Of a DNA stretch of 13,269 nucleotides, positions 1 to 5,558 are shown piece by piece. The notes beneath the pieces are model-generated. The model had not been told where the DNA came from. It did no database searches and worked only from the letters and a program-made list of their open reading frames with translations. Numbering within the stretch: position 1 is the first letter of the stretch; each line of letters begins with the position of its first letter. The position numbers were made by a program, and so were the translations under genes. The DNA is from JAHJQQ01 sp964458835 (GTDB taxonomy: Bacteria > Pseudomonadota > Gammaproteobacteria > Thiohalobacterales > Thiohalobacteraceae), in contig CAYWKV010000067.1 in the NCBI GenBank assembly GCA_964458835.1, positions 1-13,269 of the forward strand, given 5' to 3'.

Positions 1-243
1 GCCGCGGGGCCGTCGCTGTATCTGCAGGTGGGGGCCTTCCAGAGCCGCACCAACGCCGAGCAGCTGACCAGCCGGTTGCGGCAGGTGCCCCTGCCCGACA
101 TCCACATCAGCCAGGGCGTCAGCGACCGGCGCCCGGTGTACCGGGTGCGCATCGGGCCGCTCGCCAGCGTCGCGGAGGCCGATCGCGTCGCTGCCGAACT
201 CGGCAGCCACGGCATTGCCAATCCCCATGTCGTAATCGACTGA
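1..243 (+). CDS. rlpA: RlpA-like septal ring lytic transglycosylase, C-terminal SPOR domain (5' truncated)
   Basis: Only the last 80 codons are present; the frame is open from base 1 to the TGA at 241-243. The translation begins AAGPSLYLQVGAFQSR and contains the SPOR-domain signature: a YLQVGAF beta strand, an 'RTNAEQLTSRL' helix, and later 'VYRVRIGPLASVAEADRVAAEL'. SPOR domains bind septal peptidoglycan lacking stem peptides. RlpA is an outer-membrane lipoprotein that combines a double-psi beta-barrel lytic transglycosylase domain with this C-terminal domain. The identity as RlpA, rather than another SPOR protein, rests on the SPOR domain plus position directly upstream of dacA, a common gammaproteobacterial order (rlpA-dacA). 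The catalytic domain lies outside the window and cannot be checked. Confidence 0.85.
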   Translation, partial: AAGPSLYLQVGAFQSRTNAEQLTSRLRQVPLPDIHISQGVSDRRPVYRVRIGPLASVAEADRVAAELGSHGIANPHVVID

Positions 244-375
244 CAGCCTGCACGCACGACGCGGCACCCATCGCGAAACCCGCCGCCGCGCGTTGCAAAT
301 CACGCCCCGGACGCGGACAATTGACCGCGCTGTCCCGCGGAACTTCCTGAATCGGCGCTTGCCTCATCCTTATCC

Positions 376-1554
376 ATGAAGATGCCAAGAATCATTCTGC
401 TGCTCCTGTTCGCCATCCTGAATCTCACACTGCTGCCGTCGCTGCAGGCACAGACGCCCGGCGCGCCCGGCACCACCGGCGCGCTGCCGGTGCCCAAGGC
501 GCCCAGCGTCGCGGCGCGCGGCTACCTGCTGGAGGATTTCCACAGCGGCCAGGTGCTGGCGGAATCGAATGCCGACGAGCGCCTCGAACCGGCCAGCATC
601 ACCAAGGTGATGACGGCCTACGCGGTGTTCAAGGAACTGGCGGCGGGCAAGATCCAGTTGAGCGATCTGGTCACCATCAGCGAGAAGGCCTGGCGCATGG
701 AAGGCTCGCGCATGTTCGTGGAGGTCGGCAAGCAGGTCAGCATCGAGGACCTGCTGATCGGCATGATCGTGCAGTCCGGCAACGATGCGACCGTCGCGCT
801 GGCCGAACACATCGCCGGCAGCGAGGAGACCTTCGCTGCCTACATGAACCGCTATGCCGCCGCGCTCGGCATGACCGGCAGCCACTTCGTGAACGCCAGC
901 GGCCTGCCCGACCCCGAGCACTACATGACCGCGCGCGACATCGTCAAGCTCACGCGCGCGATGATCGCGGAGTTTCCCGACTACTACGCCTGGTATTCGA
1001 AAAAGGAATTCACCTTCAACGGCATCACCCAGCACAACCGCAACCGGCTGCTGTGGCGCGACGCCAGCGTCGACGGCGTCAAGACCGGCCACACCTCGTC
1101 CGCGGGCTACTGTCTGGTGTCCTCGGCCCAGCGCGAGGGCATGCGCCTGATCGCGGTGGTGCTCGGCGCCGACGGCGAGGAATCGCGCGCCTCCGCCACC
1201 CAGGCGCTGCTGAACTACGGCTTCCGCTTCTTCGAGACGCACAAGCTCTACGACGCCGGCGCCAGCCTGGTGGATGCGCGCGTCTGGAAAGGCGCCGAGG
1301 AGACCGTCCCGCTCGGCCTGCAGGCGCCGCTGTACGTGACCATCCCGCGCGGCCGCTATGCGCAGCTCAAGGCCAGCGTGCAGATGCAGGGCCAGATCAC
1401 GGCGCCGGTCGCGGCCGGAACGGCGCTGGGCAGCGTCCAGGTGCGCCTCGGCGACGAACTGCTGCTGGACCCGCCCCTGCTGGCCCTGCAGGCCGTCGAC
1501 GAAGGCTCGCTCTGGCGGCGCGCGATCGACGAAGTGAAGCTGTATTTCGAGTGA
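376..1554 (+). CDS. dacA: D-alanyl-D-alanine carboxypeptidase (PBP5/6 family, peptidase S11)
   Basis: The 392-residue product trims the terminal D-Ala from peptidoglycan pentapeptides in the periplasm. It has a hydrophobic signal peptide (about residues 4-25, probable cleavage after LQA). All three penicillin-binding motifs are visible: SITK at residues 74-77 with nucleophile Ser74, SGN at 134-136, and KTG at 236-238. After the catalytic domain comes the PBP5 C-terminal beta domain, then a final amphipathic stretch (GSLWRRAIDEVKLYFE) expected to anchor the protein to the outer face of the inner membrane. Length is typical for PBP5/6. The ATG at 376 begins MKMPRIILLL; no strong Shine-Dalgarno precedes it, but the signal peptide fixes the start to within a few codons. 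It lies 132 bp after rlpA and upstream of dat, both related to cell-wall D-amino-acid metabolism. Confidence 0.96.
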   Translation: MKMPRIILLLLFAILNLTLLPSLQAQTPGAPGTTGALPVPKAPSVAARGYLLEDFHSGQVLAESNADERLEPASITKVMTAYAVFKELAAGKIQLSDLVTISEKAWRMEGSRMFVEVGKQVSIEDLLIGMIVQSGNDATVALAEHIAGSEETFAAYMNRYAAALGMTGSHFVNASGLPDPEHYMTARDIVKLTRAMIAEFPDYYAWYSKKEFTFNGITQHNRNRLLWRDASVDGVKTGHTSSAGYCLVSSAQREGMRLIAVVLGADGEESRASATQALLNYGFRFFETHKLYDAGASLVDARVWKGAEETVPLGLQAPLYVTIPRGRYAQLKASVQMQGQITAPVAAGTALGSVQVRLGDELLLDPPLLALQAVDEGSLWRRAIDEVKLYFE

Positions 1555-1560
1555 AGGCAG

Positions 1561-1654
1561 GGACTAGGGACTAGGGACTAGGGACTAGGAATTATCACTG
1601 CGCTTCGAACCACTAGCACCTAGCACCTAGCACCTAGAACCTAGAACCTCACTC
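1561..1654. repeat. CTAG-rich heptanucleotide tandem array in the dacA-dat gap
   Basis: Four perfect copies of GGACTAG occupy 1561-1588. After a 24-bp degenerate centre come three CTAGCAC units (1613-1633), two CTAGAAC units (1634-1647) and a decayed CTCACTC unit (1648-1654). CTAG occurs nine times in about 85 bp. The left-hand CTAGs start at 1564, 1571, 1578 and 1585, and the right-hand ones at 1613, 1620, 1627, 1634 and 1641. The two blocks therefore keep the same 7-bp phase across the gap (28 bp apart). The two blocks are partly inverse-complementary through CTAGG/CCTAG. There are no unique spacers, so this is not a CRISPR array. Function is unknown. Confidence 0.9.
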
Positions 1655-1669
1655 AGCCCTGGAACCCGC

Positions 1670-2533
1670 ATGTCGACCATCTATCTCAACGGCGAATTCC
1701 TCGCGCCCGAACTGGCCACGGTCTCGGTCATGGACCGCGGCTTCCTGTTCGGCGACGGCGTCTACGAAGTGATTCCGGCCTATGGCGGCCGACCCTTCCG
1801 GCTGGCCGGACACCTCCAACGCCTGCGCAACAGCCTGCAGGCCATCCGCGTGCGTGAACCCATGAACGACGCGCAGTGGCACGCCATGCTGGAGGAACTG
1901 CTGCGGCGCAACCCGGGCGAGGACCAGTCCATCTATCTGCAGGTCACGCGCGGCGTCATGGCCAAGCGCGATCATGCCTTCGACGACTCGCTGACACCGA
2001 CGATCTTCGCGATGGTCAGCCCCATCGCGCCGCCCGATCCGGCGATCGCGCGCGAGGGCGTGCGCGCGGTCACGCTCAACGACATCCGCTGGCAGTCCTG
2101 CCACATCAAGGCGATCACACTGCTGCCCAACGTGCTGTTGCGCCAGGAGGCCATCGACAGCGGTGCCGTCGAAGCCATCCTGATCAAGGATGGCCATGCC
2201 ACCGAGGGCGCGGCCAGCAATCTGTTCATCGTCCGCAACGGCCTGCTGATCACGCCGCCCAAGGGGCCGCACCTGCTGCCCGGCATCACCCGCGACCTGA
2301 TCCTGGAGCTGGCTGCCCGTCACGCCATTCCCTACCGCGAGGCCGGCATCCGCACCGAGGATCTCACCAACGCCGACGAGATCTGGCTCACCAGTTCCAC
2401 CAAGGAGATCCTGCCGGTGACGACGCTGGACGATAAACCCGTCGCCGACGGCAGGCCGGGCGCGCTGTACCGGCGCATGAGCGCGCTGTACCGCACCTAC
2501 AAGGACCAGGTCCGCGTCGGCGCGGCGGAGTGA
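1670..2533 (+). CDS. dat: D-amino-acid aminotransferase (class IV PLP aminotransferase)
   Basis: The 287-residue cytosolic enzyme is expected to interconvert D-alanine/2-oxoglutarate and pyruvate/D-glutamate using pyridoxal phosphate. Class IV features are visible: the N-terminal 'MDRGFLFGDGVYEVIPAY' segment (21-38), the PLP-binding lysine Lys147 in WQSCHIKAITLLPNVL, the conserved glutamate in 'ATEGAASNLF' (Glu179), and the phosphate-binding 'LTSSTKEILPV' region (240-250). Residues Arg100 and His102 in 'MAKRDHAF' match the spacing of the carboxylate-binding Arg/His pair of Bacillus D-amino-acid transaminase, favouring dat over branched-chain aminotransferase (ilvE) or aminodeoxychorismate lyase (pabC). 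Its position after dacA suits a role linked to cell-wall D-amino acids. The ATG at 1670 gives the canonical N-terminus MSTIYLNGEF; it lies 15 bp after the heptamer array. Confidence 0.9.
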   Translation: MSTIYLNGEFLAPELATVSVMDRGFLFGDGVYEVIPAYGGRPFRLAGHLQRLRNSLQAIRVREPMNDAQWHAMLEELLRRNPGEDQSIYLQVTRGVMAKRDHAFDDSLTPTIFAMVSPIAPPDPAIAREGVRAVTLNDIRWQSCHIKAITLLPNVLLRQEAIDSGAVEAILIKDGHATEGAASNLFIVRNGLLITPPKGPHLLPGITRDLILELAARHAIPYREAGIRTEDLTNADEIWLTSSTKEILPVTTLDDKPVADGRPGALYRRMSALYRTYKDQVRVGAAE

Positions 2534-2543
2534 AGTTCCGATG

Positions 2544-2741
2544 GCCACGAAATCCACGAAACCCGCGAAATGATCACGATGTCGCCGCAGGAACGCACTC
2601 GACCATCGCGAGTAGCCCCGGCCCACGGCGACGCCGGTTTGGAAGTCGCTATGTTACGGAAGATCACGCTGCGGGATGATGCCGTGGTCAAGGCATCGGT
2701 TTTCCGTTAACGACTTTCGTGGGTTTCGTGGGTTTCGTGGC
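2544..2741. repeat. Fold-back repeat element A (inverted tandem CCACGAAAY nonamers) between dat and ybeD
   Basis: The left arm (2544-2570) holds three 9-bp units: CCACGAAAT, CCACGAAAC and CCGCGAAAT. The right arm (2715-2741) is TTTCGTGGG, TTTCGTGGG, TTTCGTGGC. The arms are inverse-complementary at 25 of 27 positions and enclose 144 bp. The interior has its own possible stems: GTCGCCG (2581-2587) with CGGCGAC (2626-2632), a nested ACTCG/CGAGT hairpin (2597-2601, 2609-2613), and GATGCC/GGCATC (2678-2683, 2692-2697). The element starts 10 bp after the dat stop and ends 31 bp before ybeD. No gene of convincing length is inside. Related copies are at 3054-3182, 3864-3943 and 8689-8819. Confidence 0.9.
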
Positions 2742-2772
2742 AGACTTTGGTTTTTCCTCGACGAGCCGCCCC

Positions 2773-3039
2773 ATGCCCGAATCAGGCTCCCTGCTGGAAT
2801 TCCCCTGCGACTTCCCCATCAAGGTGGTTGGTCACGGGCATGCCGACTTCGAGATCGAGGTGGTGGCGCGGGTGCGCGAGCACGCGCCCGATCTCGGCGA
2901 GGGCGCGGTGCGCAGCCGGCCGAGCCAGGGCGGAAAATACCTCGCCGTGACCGTCACCGTGCGCGCCACCAGCCAGGCGCAGCTCGATGCGATCTACCGC
3001 TCGCTGTCCGACTGGGATCGGGCCCTGATGGTGCTGTGA
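2773..3039 (+). CDS. ybeD: YbeD family protein (DUF493 / UPF0250)
   Basis: The small 88-residue cytosolic protein is nearly the same length as E. coli YbeD (87 residues). Family hallmarks are 'LLEFPCDFPIKVVG' near the N-terminus, 'RPSQGGKYLAVTVTV' in the middle, and a final 'YRSLSDWDRALMVL'. The fold in this family is an ACT-like ferredoxin fold. The molecular role is not firmly established, although the gene is almost always found next to lipB and lipA and dacA, as here. I chose the ATG at 2773 (MPESGSLLEF). An in-frame ATG at 2719 would add 18 residues (MGFVGFVADFGFSS) translated from the right arm of repeat element A, which is not family-like. No clear Shine-Dalgarno is visible before 2773. 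Confidence 0.93.
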   Translation: MPESGSLLEFPCDFPIKVVGHGHADFEIEVVARVREHAPDLGEGAVRSRPSQGGKYLAVTVTVRATSQAQLDAIYRSLSDWDRALMVL

Positions 3040-3053
3040 AGTGAATATTTTCT

Positions 3054-3182
3054 TGGCCACGGAATCCACCGAACAACACGGAAAGCATGCCAGGCCTGAA
3101 TCCAGGAAATCCATCCCGCGGCTTGGTTTCCGGACTTTCACAATGAGCCTTTTTCCGTGTCATTCCGTGGATTCCGTGGCCA
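3054..3182. repeat. Fold-back repeat element B (inverted CCACGGAA-type units) between ybeD and lipB
   Basis: The left arm (3054-3084) contains CCACGGAAT, CCACCGAAC and a final AACACGGAAA unit. The right arm (3152-3182) is its near-perfect inverse complement, with 28 of 31 positions matching, and the interior is 67 bp. It begins 14 bp after the ybeD stop and ends 27 bp before the lipB GTG start. The unit core is CCACGGAA rather than the CCACGAAA of elements A and C, so this is a second subfamily shared with the copy between soxX and soxA. No coding potential is apparent inside. Confidence 0.88.
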
Positions 3183-3209
3183 TTTTTTCCGGAAAGCCGG
3201 CTTAAGCAC

Positions 3210-3833
3210 GTGCCGATCCACTCTGCCCCTTTTTTGGAGATCCGCCGTCTGGGCCGCGCCGCGTACGAGCCGACATGGCGGGCGATGCAGGCGTTCACGA
3301 CGGAACGCGGCGCCGACACCCCCGATGAACTCTGGCTGCTGGAACACCCGCCGGTGTTCACGCTGGGCCTGAATGCCAAGCCCGGACATCTGCTCGATCC
3401 CGGCGACATCCCGGTCGTGCAGATCGACCGCGGCGGCCAGGTGACCTACCACGGCCCGGGCCAGCTGGTGGCCTATGTACTGCTGGACATCGCACGCCGT
3501 GGACTGGGCGTGCAACGGCTGGTGCAGCTGATGGAACAGGCCGTCATCGACCTGCTGGCCGAGCACGGCGTGCACGGCGAGGGCCGCCGCGATGCCCCGG
3601 GCGTGTACGTCGACGGCGCCAAGCTCGCTGCCCTGGGCCTGCGCGTCAAGCGCGGCCGCACCTACCACGGCCTGGCCCTGAACGTGGCCATGGACCTGGA
3701 GCCCTTCGCCCGCATCAACCCCTGCGGCTATCCCGGCATGCGGGTCACGCAACTCCATGATCTGGGGGTATCCCTAGACCTGGACGCGGTTTCCGGGCGC
3801 CTCGCGTCGCACCTCACCCGCCTGCTGGGGTAA
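3210..3833 (+). CDS. lipB: Octanoyltransferase LipB
   Basis: LipB transfers the octanoyl group from octanoyl-acyl carrier protein to the lipoyl domains of 2-oxoacid dehydrogenases and glycine cleavage H protein, the first step of lipoate biosynthesis. The 207-residue product has the signature 'RGGQVTYHGPGQLVAY' (74-89), the catalytic lysine Lys138 in 'GAKLAALGLRV' and the catalytic cysteine Cys172 in 'INPCGYPGM'. The 'LLEHPPVFTLG' strand (44-53) is also typical. The start is GTG at 3210 (MPIHSAPFLEIRRLG), which gives normal family length; no ATG suits better and the Shine-Dalgarno is weak. It is followed by repeat element C and then lipA, which acts on the LipB product. Confidence 0.96.
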   Translation: MPIHSAPFLEIRRLGRAAYEPTWRAMQAFTTERGADTPDELWLLEHPPVFTLGLNAKPGHLLDPGDIPVVQIDRGGQVTYHGPGQLVAYVLLDIARRGLGVQRLVQLMEQAVIDLLAEHGVHGEGRRDAPGVYVDGAKLAALGLRVKRGRTYHGLALNVAMDLEPFARINPCGYPGMRVTQLHDLGVSLDLDAVSGRLASHLTRLLG

Positions 3834-3863
3834 ACTGCGGGCCTTATTGAACCCTGATGGATG

Positions 3864-3943
3864 GCCACGAAATCCACGAAACCCACGAAACTTTGTACAG
3901 GCGTTCTCCAAACAACTTTCGTGGATTTCGTGGGTTTCGTGGC
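3864..3943. repeat. Fold-back repeat element C (inverted tandem CCACGAAAY nonamers) directly before lipA
   Basis: The left arm 3864-3890 (units CCACGAAAT, CCACGAAAC, CCACGAAA) and right arm 3917-3943 (TTTCGTGGA, TTTCGTGGG, TTTCGTGGC) are inverse-complementary at 25 of 27 positions. They enclose only 26 bp, so the transcript could fold into a long hairpin. It is the most compact member of the family. The right arm ends 11 bp before the lipA ATG, where a ribosome binding site would be expected. It has no T-tract after the stem, so it does not look like an intrinsic terminator. Confidence 0.92.
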
Positions 3944-3954
3944 GATTTCAAACT

Positions 3955-4911
3955 ATGACCGACCACGACAGCAAGCATCAGCGCGGCGCCGCCAAGACGG
4001 CGCGCATTCCGATCAAGGTCGAGCCGACGGTGAAGCCGGCGCGCAAGCCGGCGTGGATCCGCGCCCGCTCGCCCGCGCACCCGGAGGTGCAGCGGCTCAA
4101 GCAGATCCTGCGCGACAATCGCCTGCATACGGTCTGCGAGGAGGCCTCCTGCCCGAACCTCGGCGAGTGCTTCGCGCACGGCACGGCGACCTTCATGATC
4201 ATGGGCGACATCTGCACGCGGCGTTGCCCGTTCTGCGACGTCGCCCACGGCCGCCCCGATCCGCTCGATCCCGAGGAGCCGAACAACCTGGCGCGCACCA
4301 TCCAGGCGATGGGGCTGCGCTACGTGGTGGTGACTTCGGTCGATCGCGACGACCTGCGCGACGGCGGCGCGCAGCACTTCGTTGACTGCATCCGTGCCAT
4401 CCGCGAACTCAATCCGGCCACGCGCATCGAGGTGCTGGTGCCGGACTTCCGCGGCCGCATGGAGCGGGCGCTGGAGATCTTCCGCGCCGCCCCGCCGGAC
4501 GTCTTCAACCACAATCTGGAGACGGTGCCGCGCCTCTACCGGCAGGCACGCCCCGGCGCCGACTATGCCTGGTCACTGGAGCTGCTCAAGCGCTTCAAGG
4601 CCGAGCACCCGCAGGTGCCGACCAAGTCGGGGCTCATGCTGGGCCTGGGCGAGACCCTGGAGGAGGTCGAACAGGTCATGCGCGATCTGCGCGCGCATGA
4701 CTGCGACATGCTGACGCTGGGCCAGTATCTGCAGCCCAGCCTGAACCACCTGCCGGTCGACCGTTTCGTCACCCCCGAGGAGTTCGTCCGTCTGGGCGCG
4801 ATCGGCGACGCACTGGGCTTCGGCCATGTCGCCAGCGGCCCGATGGTGCGGTCGAGCTACCACGCCGACCGGCAGGCGGCCGGCGCGGGCATCGACGGAC
4901 CCGCTCAGTAG
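3955..4911 (+). CDS. lipA: Lipoyl synthase LipA (radical SAM)
   Basis: LipA inserts two sulfur atoms into protein-bound octanoyl groups to make lipoyl cofactors. The 318-residue protein has both iron-sulfur sites. The auxiliary cluster motif CX4CX5C is Cys61, Cys66 and Cys72 ('CEEASCPNLGEC'). The radical SAM motif CX3CX2C is Cys87, Cys91 and Cys94 ('CTRRCPFC'). The C-terminal 'VRSSYHA' (298-304) supplies the conserved serine ligand of the auxiliary cluster. I chose ATG 3955 (MTDHDSKHQRG), giving about the same length as E. coli LipA. A frame start at 3847 would add 36 residues of repeat-encoded sequence (NPRNPRN, WISWVSW) and is rejected. No Shine-Dalgarno is evident before 3955. The last 7 bp overlap the convergent gene at 4905-5267. 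Confidence 0.97.
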   Translation: MTDHDSKHQRGAAKTARIPIKVEPTVKPARKPAWIRARSPAHPEVQRLKQILRDNRLHTVCEEASCPNLGECFAHGTATFMIMGDICTRRCPFCDVAHGRPDPLDPEEPNNLARTIQAMGLRYVVVTSVDRDDLRDGGAQHFVDCIRAIRELNPATRIEVLVPDFRGRMERALEIFRAAPPDVFNHNLETVPRLYRQARPGADYAWSLELLKRFKAEHPQVPTKSGLMLGLGETLEEVEQVMRDLRAHDCDMLTLGQYLQPSLNHLPVDRFVTPEEFVRLGAIGDALGFGHVASGPMVRSSYHADRQAAGAGIDGPAQ

Positions 4912-5267
4912 GCTTCGGCCTCGGCGCGGACCAGGCGCCGGCCCTCGACCCGCACCTCGTCGCCCACCGCCACCTTGACGTTCGGTGAGCGCACGGTCTC
5001 GGTGGTCCCGTCTTCATGTCGGACGACATAGGCCTCGTCGTGCAGGCCGGTCGCCTCCTGCACCTCGCCGCCCAGCCACAGGCTGGCCAGGCCGACACCG
5101 ATGGCACCCAGCGGTCCGGCCACGGCACCGCCCACCAGGAAGCCGGACATGCCGCCAACGCCCTTGCCCACGATGGTATCGGGGGCGGTGTCGACGACGG
5201 TGTCGGCCGCCATTGCGACCTGCATGGCCGACAGCGCACAAACGAGAACTGCAATTCGGGATTTCAT
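4905..5267 (-). CDS. Small exported glycine-zipper protein (SlyB / 17 kDa antigen-like)
   Basis: The 120-residue product has a signal peptide at about 1-20 (cleavage near AMA-AD), a hydrophobic glycine-rich segment at 33-67 with repeated GxxxG-like spacing ('VGKGVGGMSGFLVGGAVAG'), and a polar C-terminal domain ('AYVVRHEDGTTETVRS', then 'AVGDEVRVEGRRLV'). This layout resembles glycine-zipper outer-membrane proteins of the SlyB/Pcp/17 kDa surface antigen type. However, Cys10 is not in a convincing lipobox and is likely removed with the signal peptide, so it may not be a lipoprotein. The start ATG at 5267 has a GAGG 10 bp upstream on the minus strand. It converges on and overlaps lipA by 7 bp. 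A specific function cannot be assigned. Confidence 0.75.
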   Translation of the reverse strand: MKSRIAVLVCALSAMQVAMAADTVVDTAPDTIVGKGVGGMSGFLVGGAVAGPLGAIGVGLASLWLGGEVQEATGLHDEAYVVRHEDGTTETVRSPNVKVAVGDEVRVEGRRLVRAEAEAY

Positions 5268-5417
5268 CTGCTGTATACCTCACGGGGTTGGCGGTCTGGA
5301 TGCGGCGCACGGCGGAGCCACCGCTGCACGGGCTGTTGCCAGTTCCGTGCCACGCAGGTAACCAACTGGTTTTAAAATAAAAAACTACTTGGCGGTGGCC
5401 GCCGCGAAGGCCCCTGC

Positions 5418-5469
5418 GTTCACAGCGGACACCTGCCTGGACGTTCACTCTGAACGTGAACGGGTGAAC
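5418..5469. promoter_or_regulatory. Cluster of GTTCAC/GTGAAC half-sites with a perfect ACGTTCA-CTC-TGAACGT dyad
   Basis: Within the 291-bp gap between cfa and the glycine-zipper gene, GTTCAC occurs at 5418-5423 and 5443-5448, and its inverse complement GTGAAC at 5456-5461 and 5464-5469. The strongest element is the 7-bp dyad 5441-5457 with a 3-bp centre. An A/T-rich stretch near 5372-5390 lies between this cluster and the glycine-zipper start and could contain its promoter on the minus strand. The dyad could be an operator or merely a hairpin downstream of cfa. It lacks an adjoining T-tract, so a terminator is not favoured. Confidence 0.35.
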
Positions 5470-5558
5470 CCGGCGGGCCAGGGCGGCAGGATGCCGCGGC
5501 GCGGCGGTCCGGAGGAAAAGCCGCCCGACGCCGCCGCGGCACCCTGCCGTGGAACGGA

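Noticed and set aside
265..290. Possible CGCGAAACCC remnant of the fold-back repeat in the rlpA-dacA gap
   Set aside because: Only one partial unit is present and there is no inverted partner in the gap.
370..1242. 290-codon open frame on the minus strand
   Set aside because: Antisense to dacA, which carries all penicillin-binding motifs.
1561..1654. CRISPR-like array
   Set aside because: Units are 7 bp with no unique spacers and no cas genes are nearby; it is a simple tandem array.
2719..2772. Upstream ATG for ybeD at 2719
   Set aside because: The added residues come from the right arm of repeat element A and do not fit the DUF493 N-terminus, which begins around 2773.
3864..3943. Intrinsic terminator after lipB
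   Set aside because: The stem is strong but no T-tract follows and lipA continues immediately; the sequence belongs to a repeat family found in other gaps.
3847..3954. In-frame N-terminal extension of lipA from 3847
   Set aside because: It translates repeat element C into low-complexity phrases such as NPRNPRN and WISWVSW; LipA proteins of normal length start at the ATG 3955.
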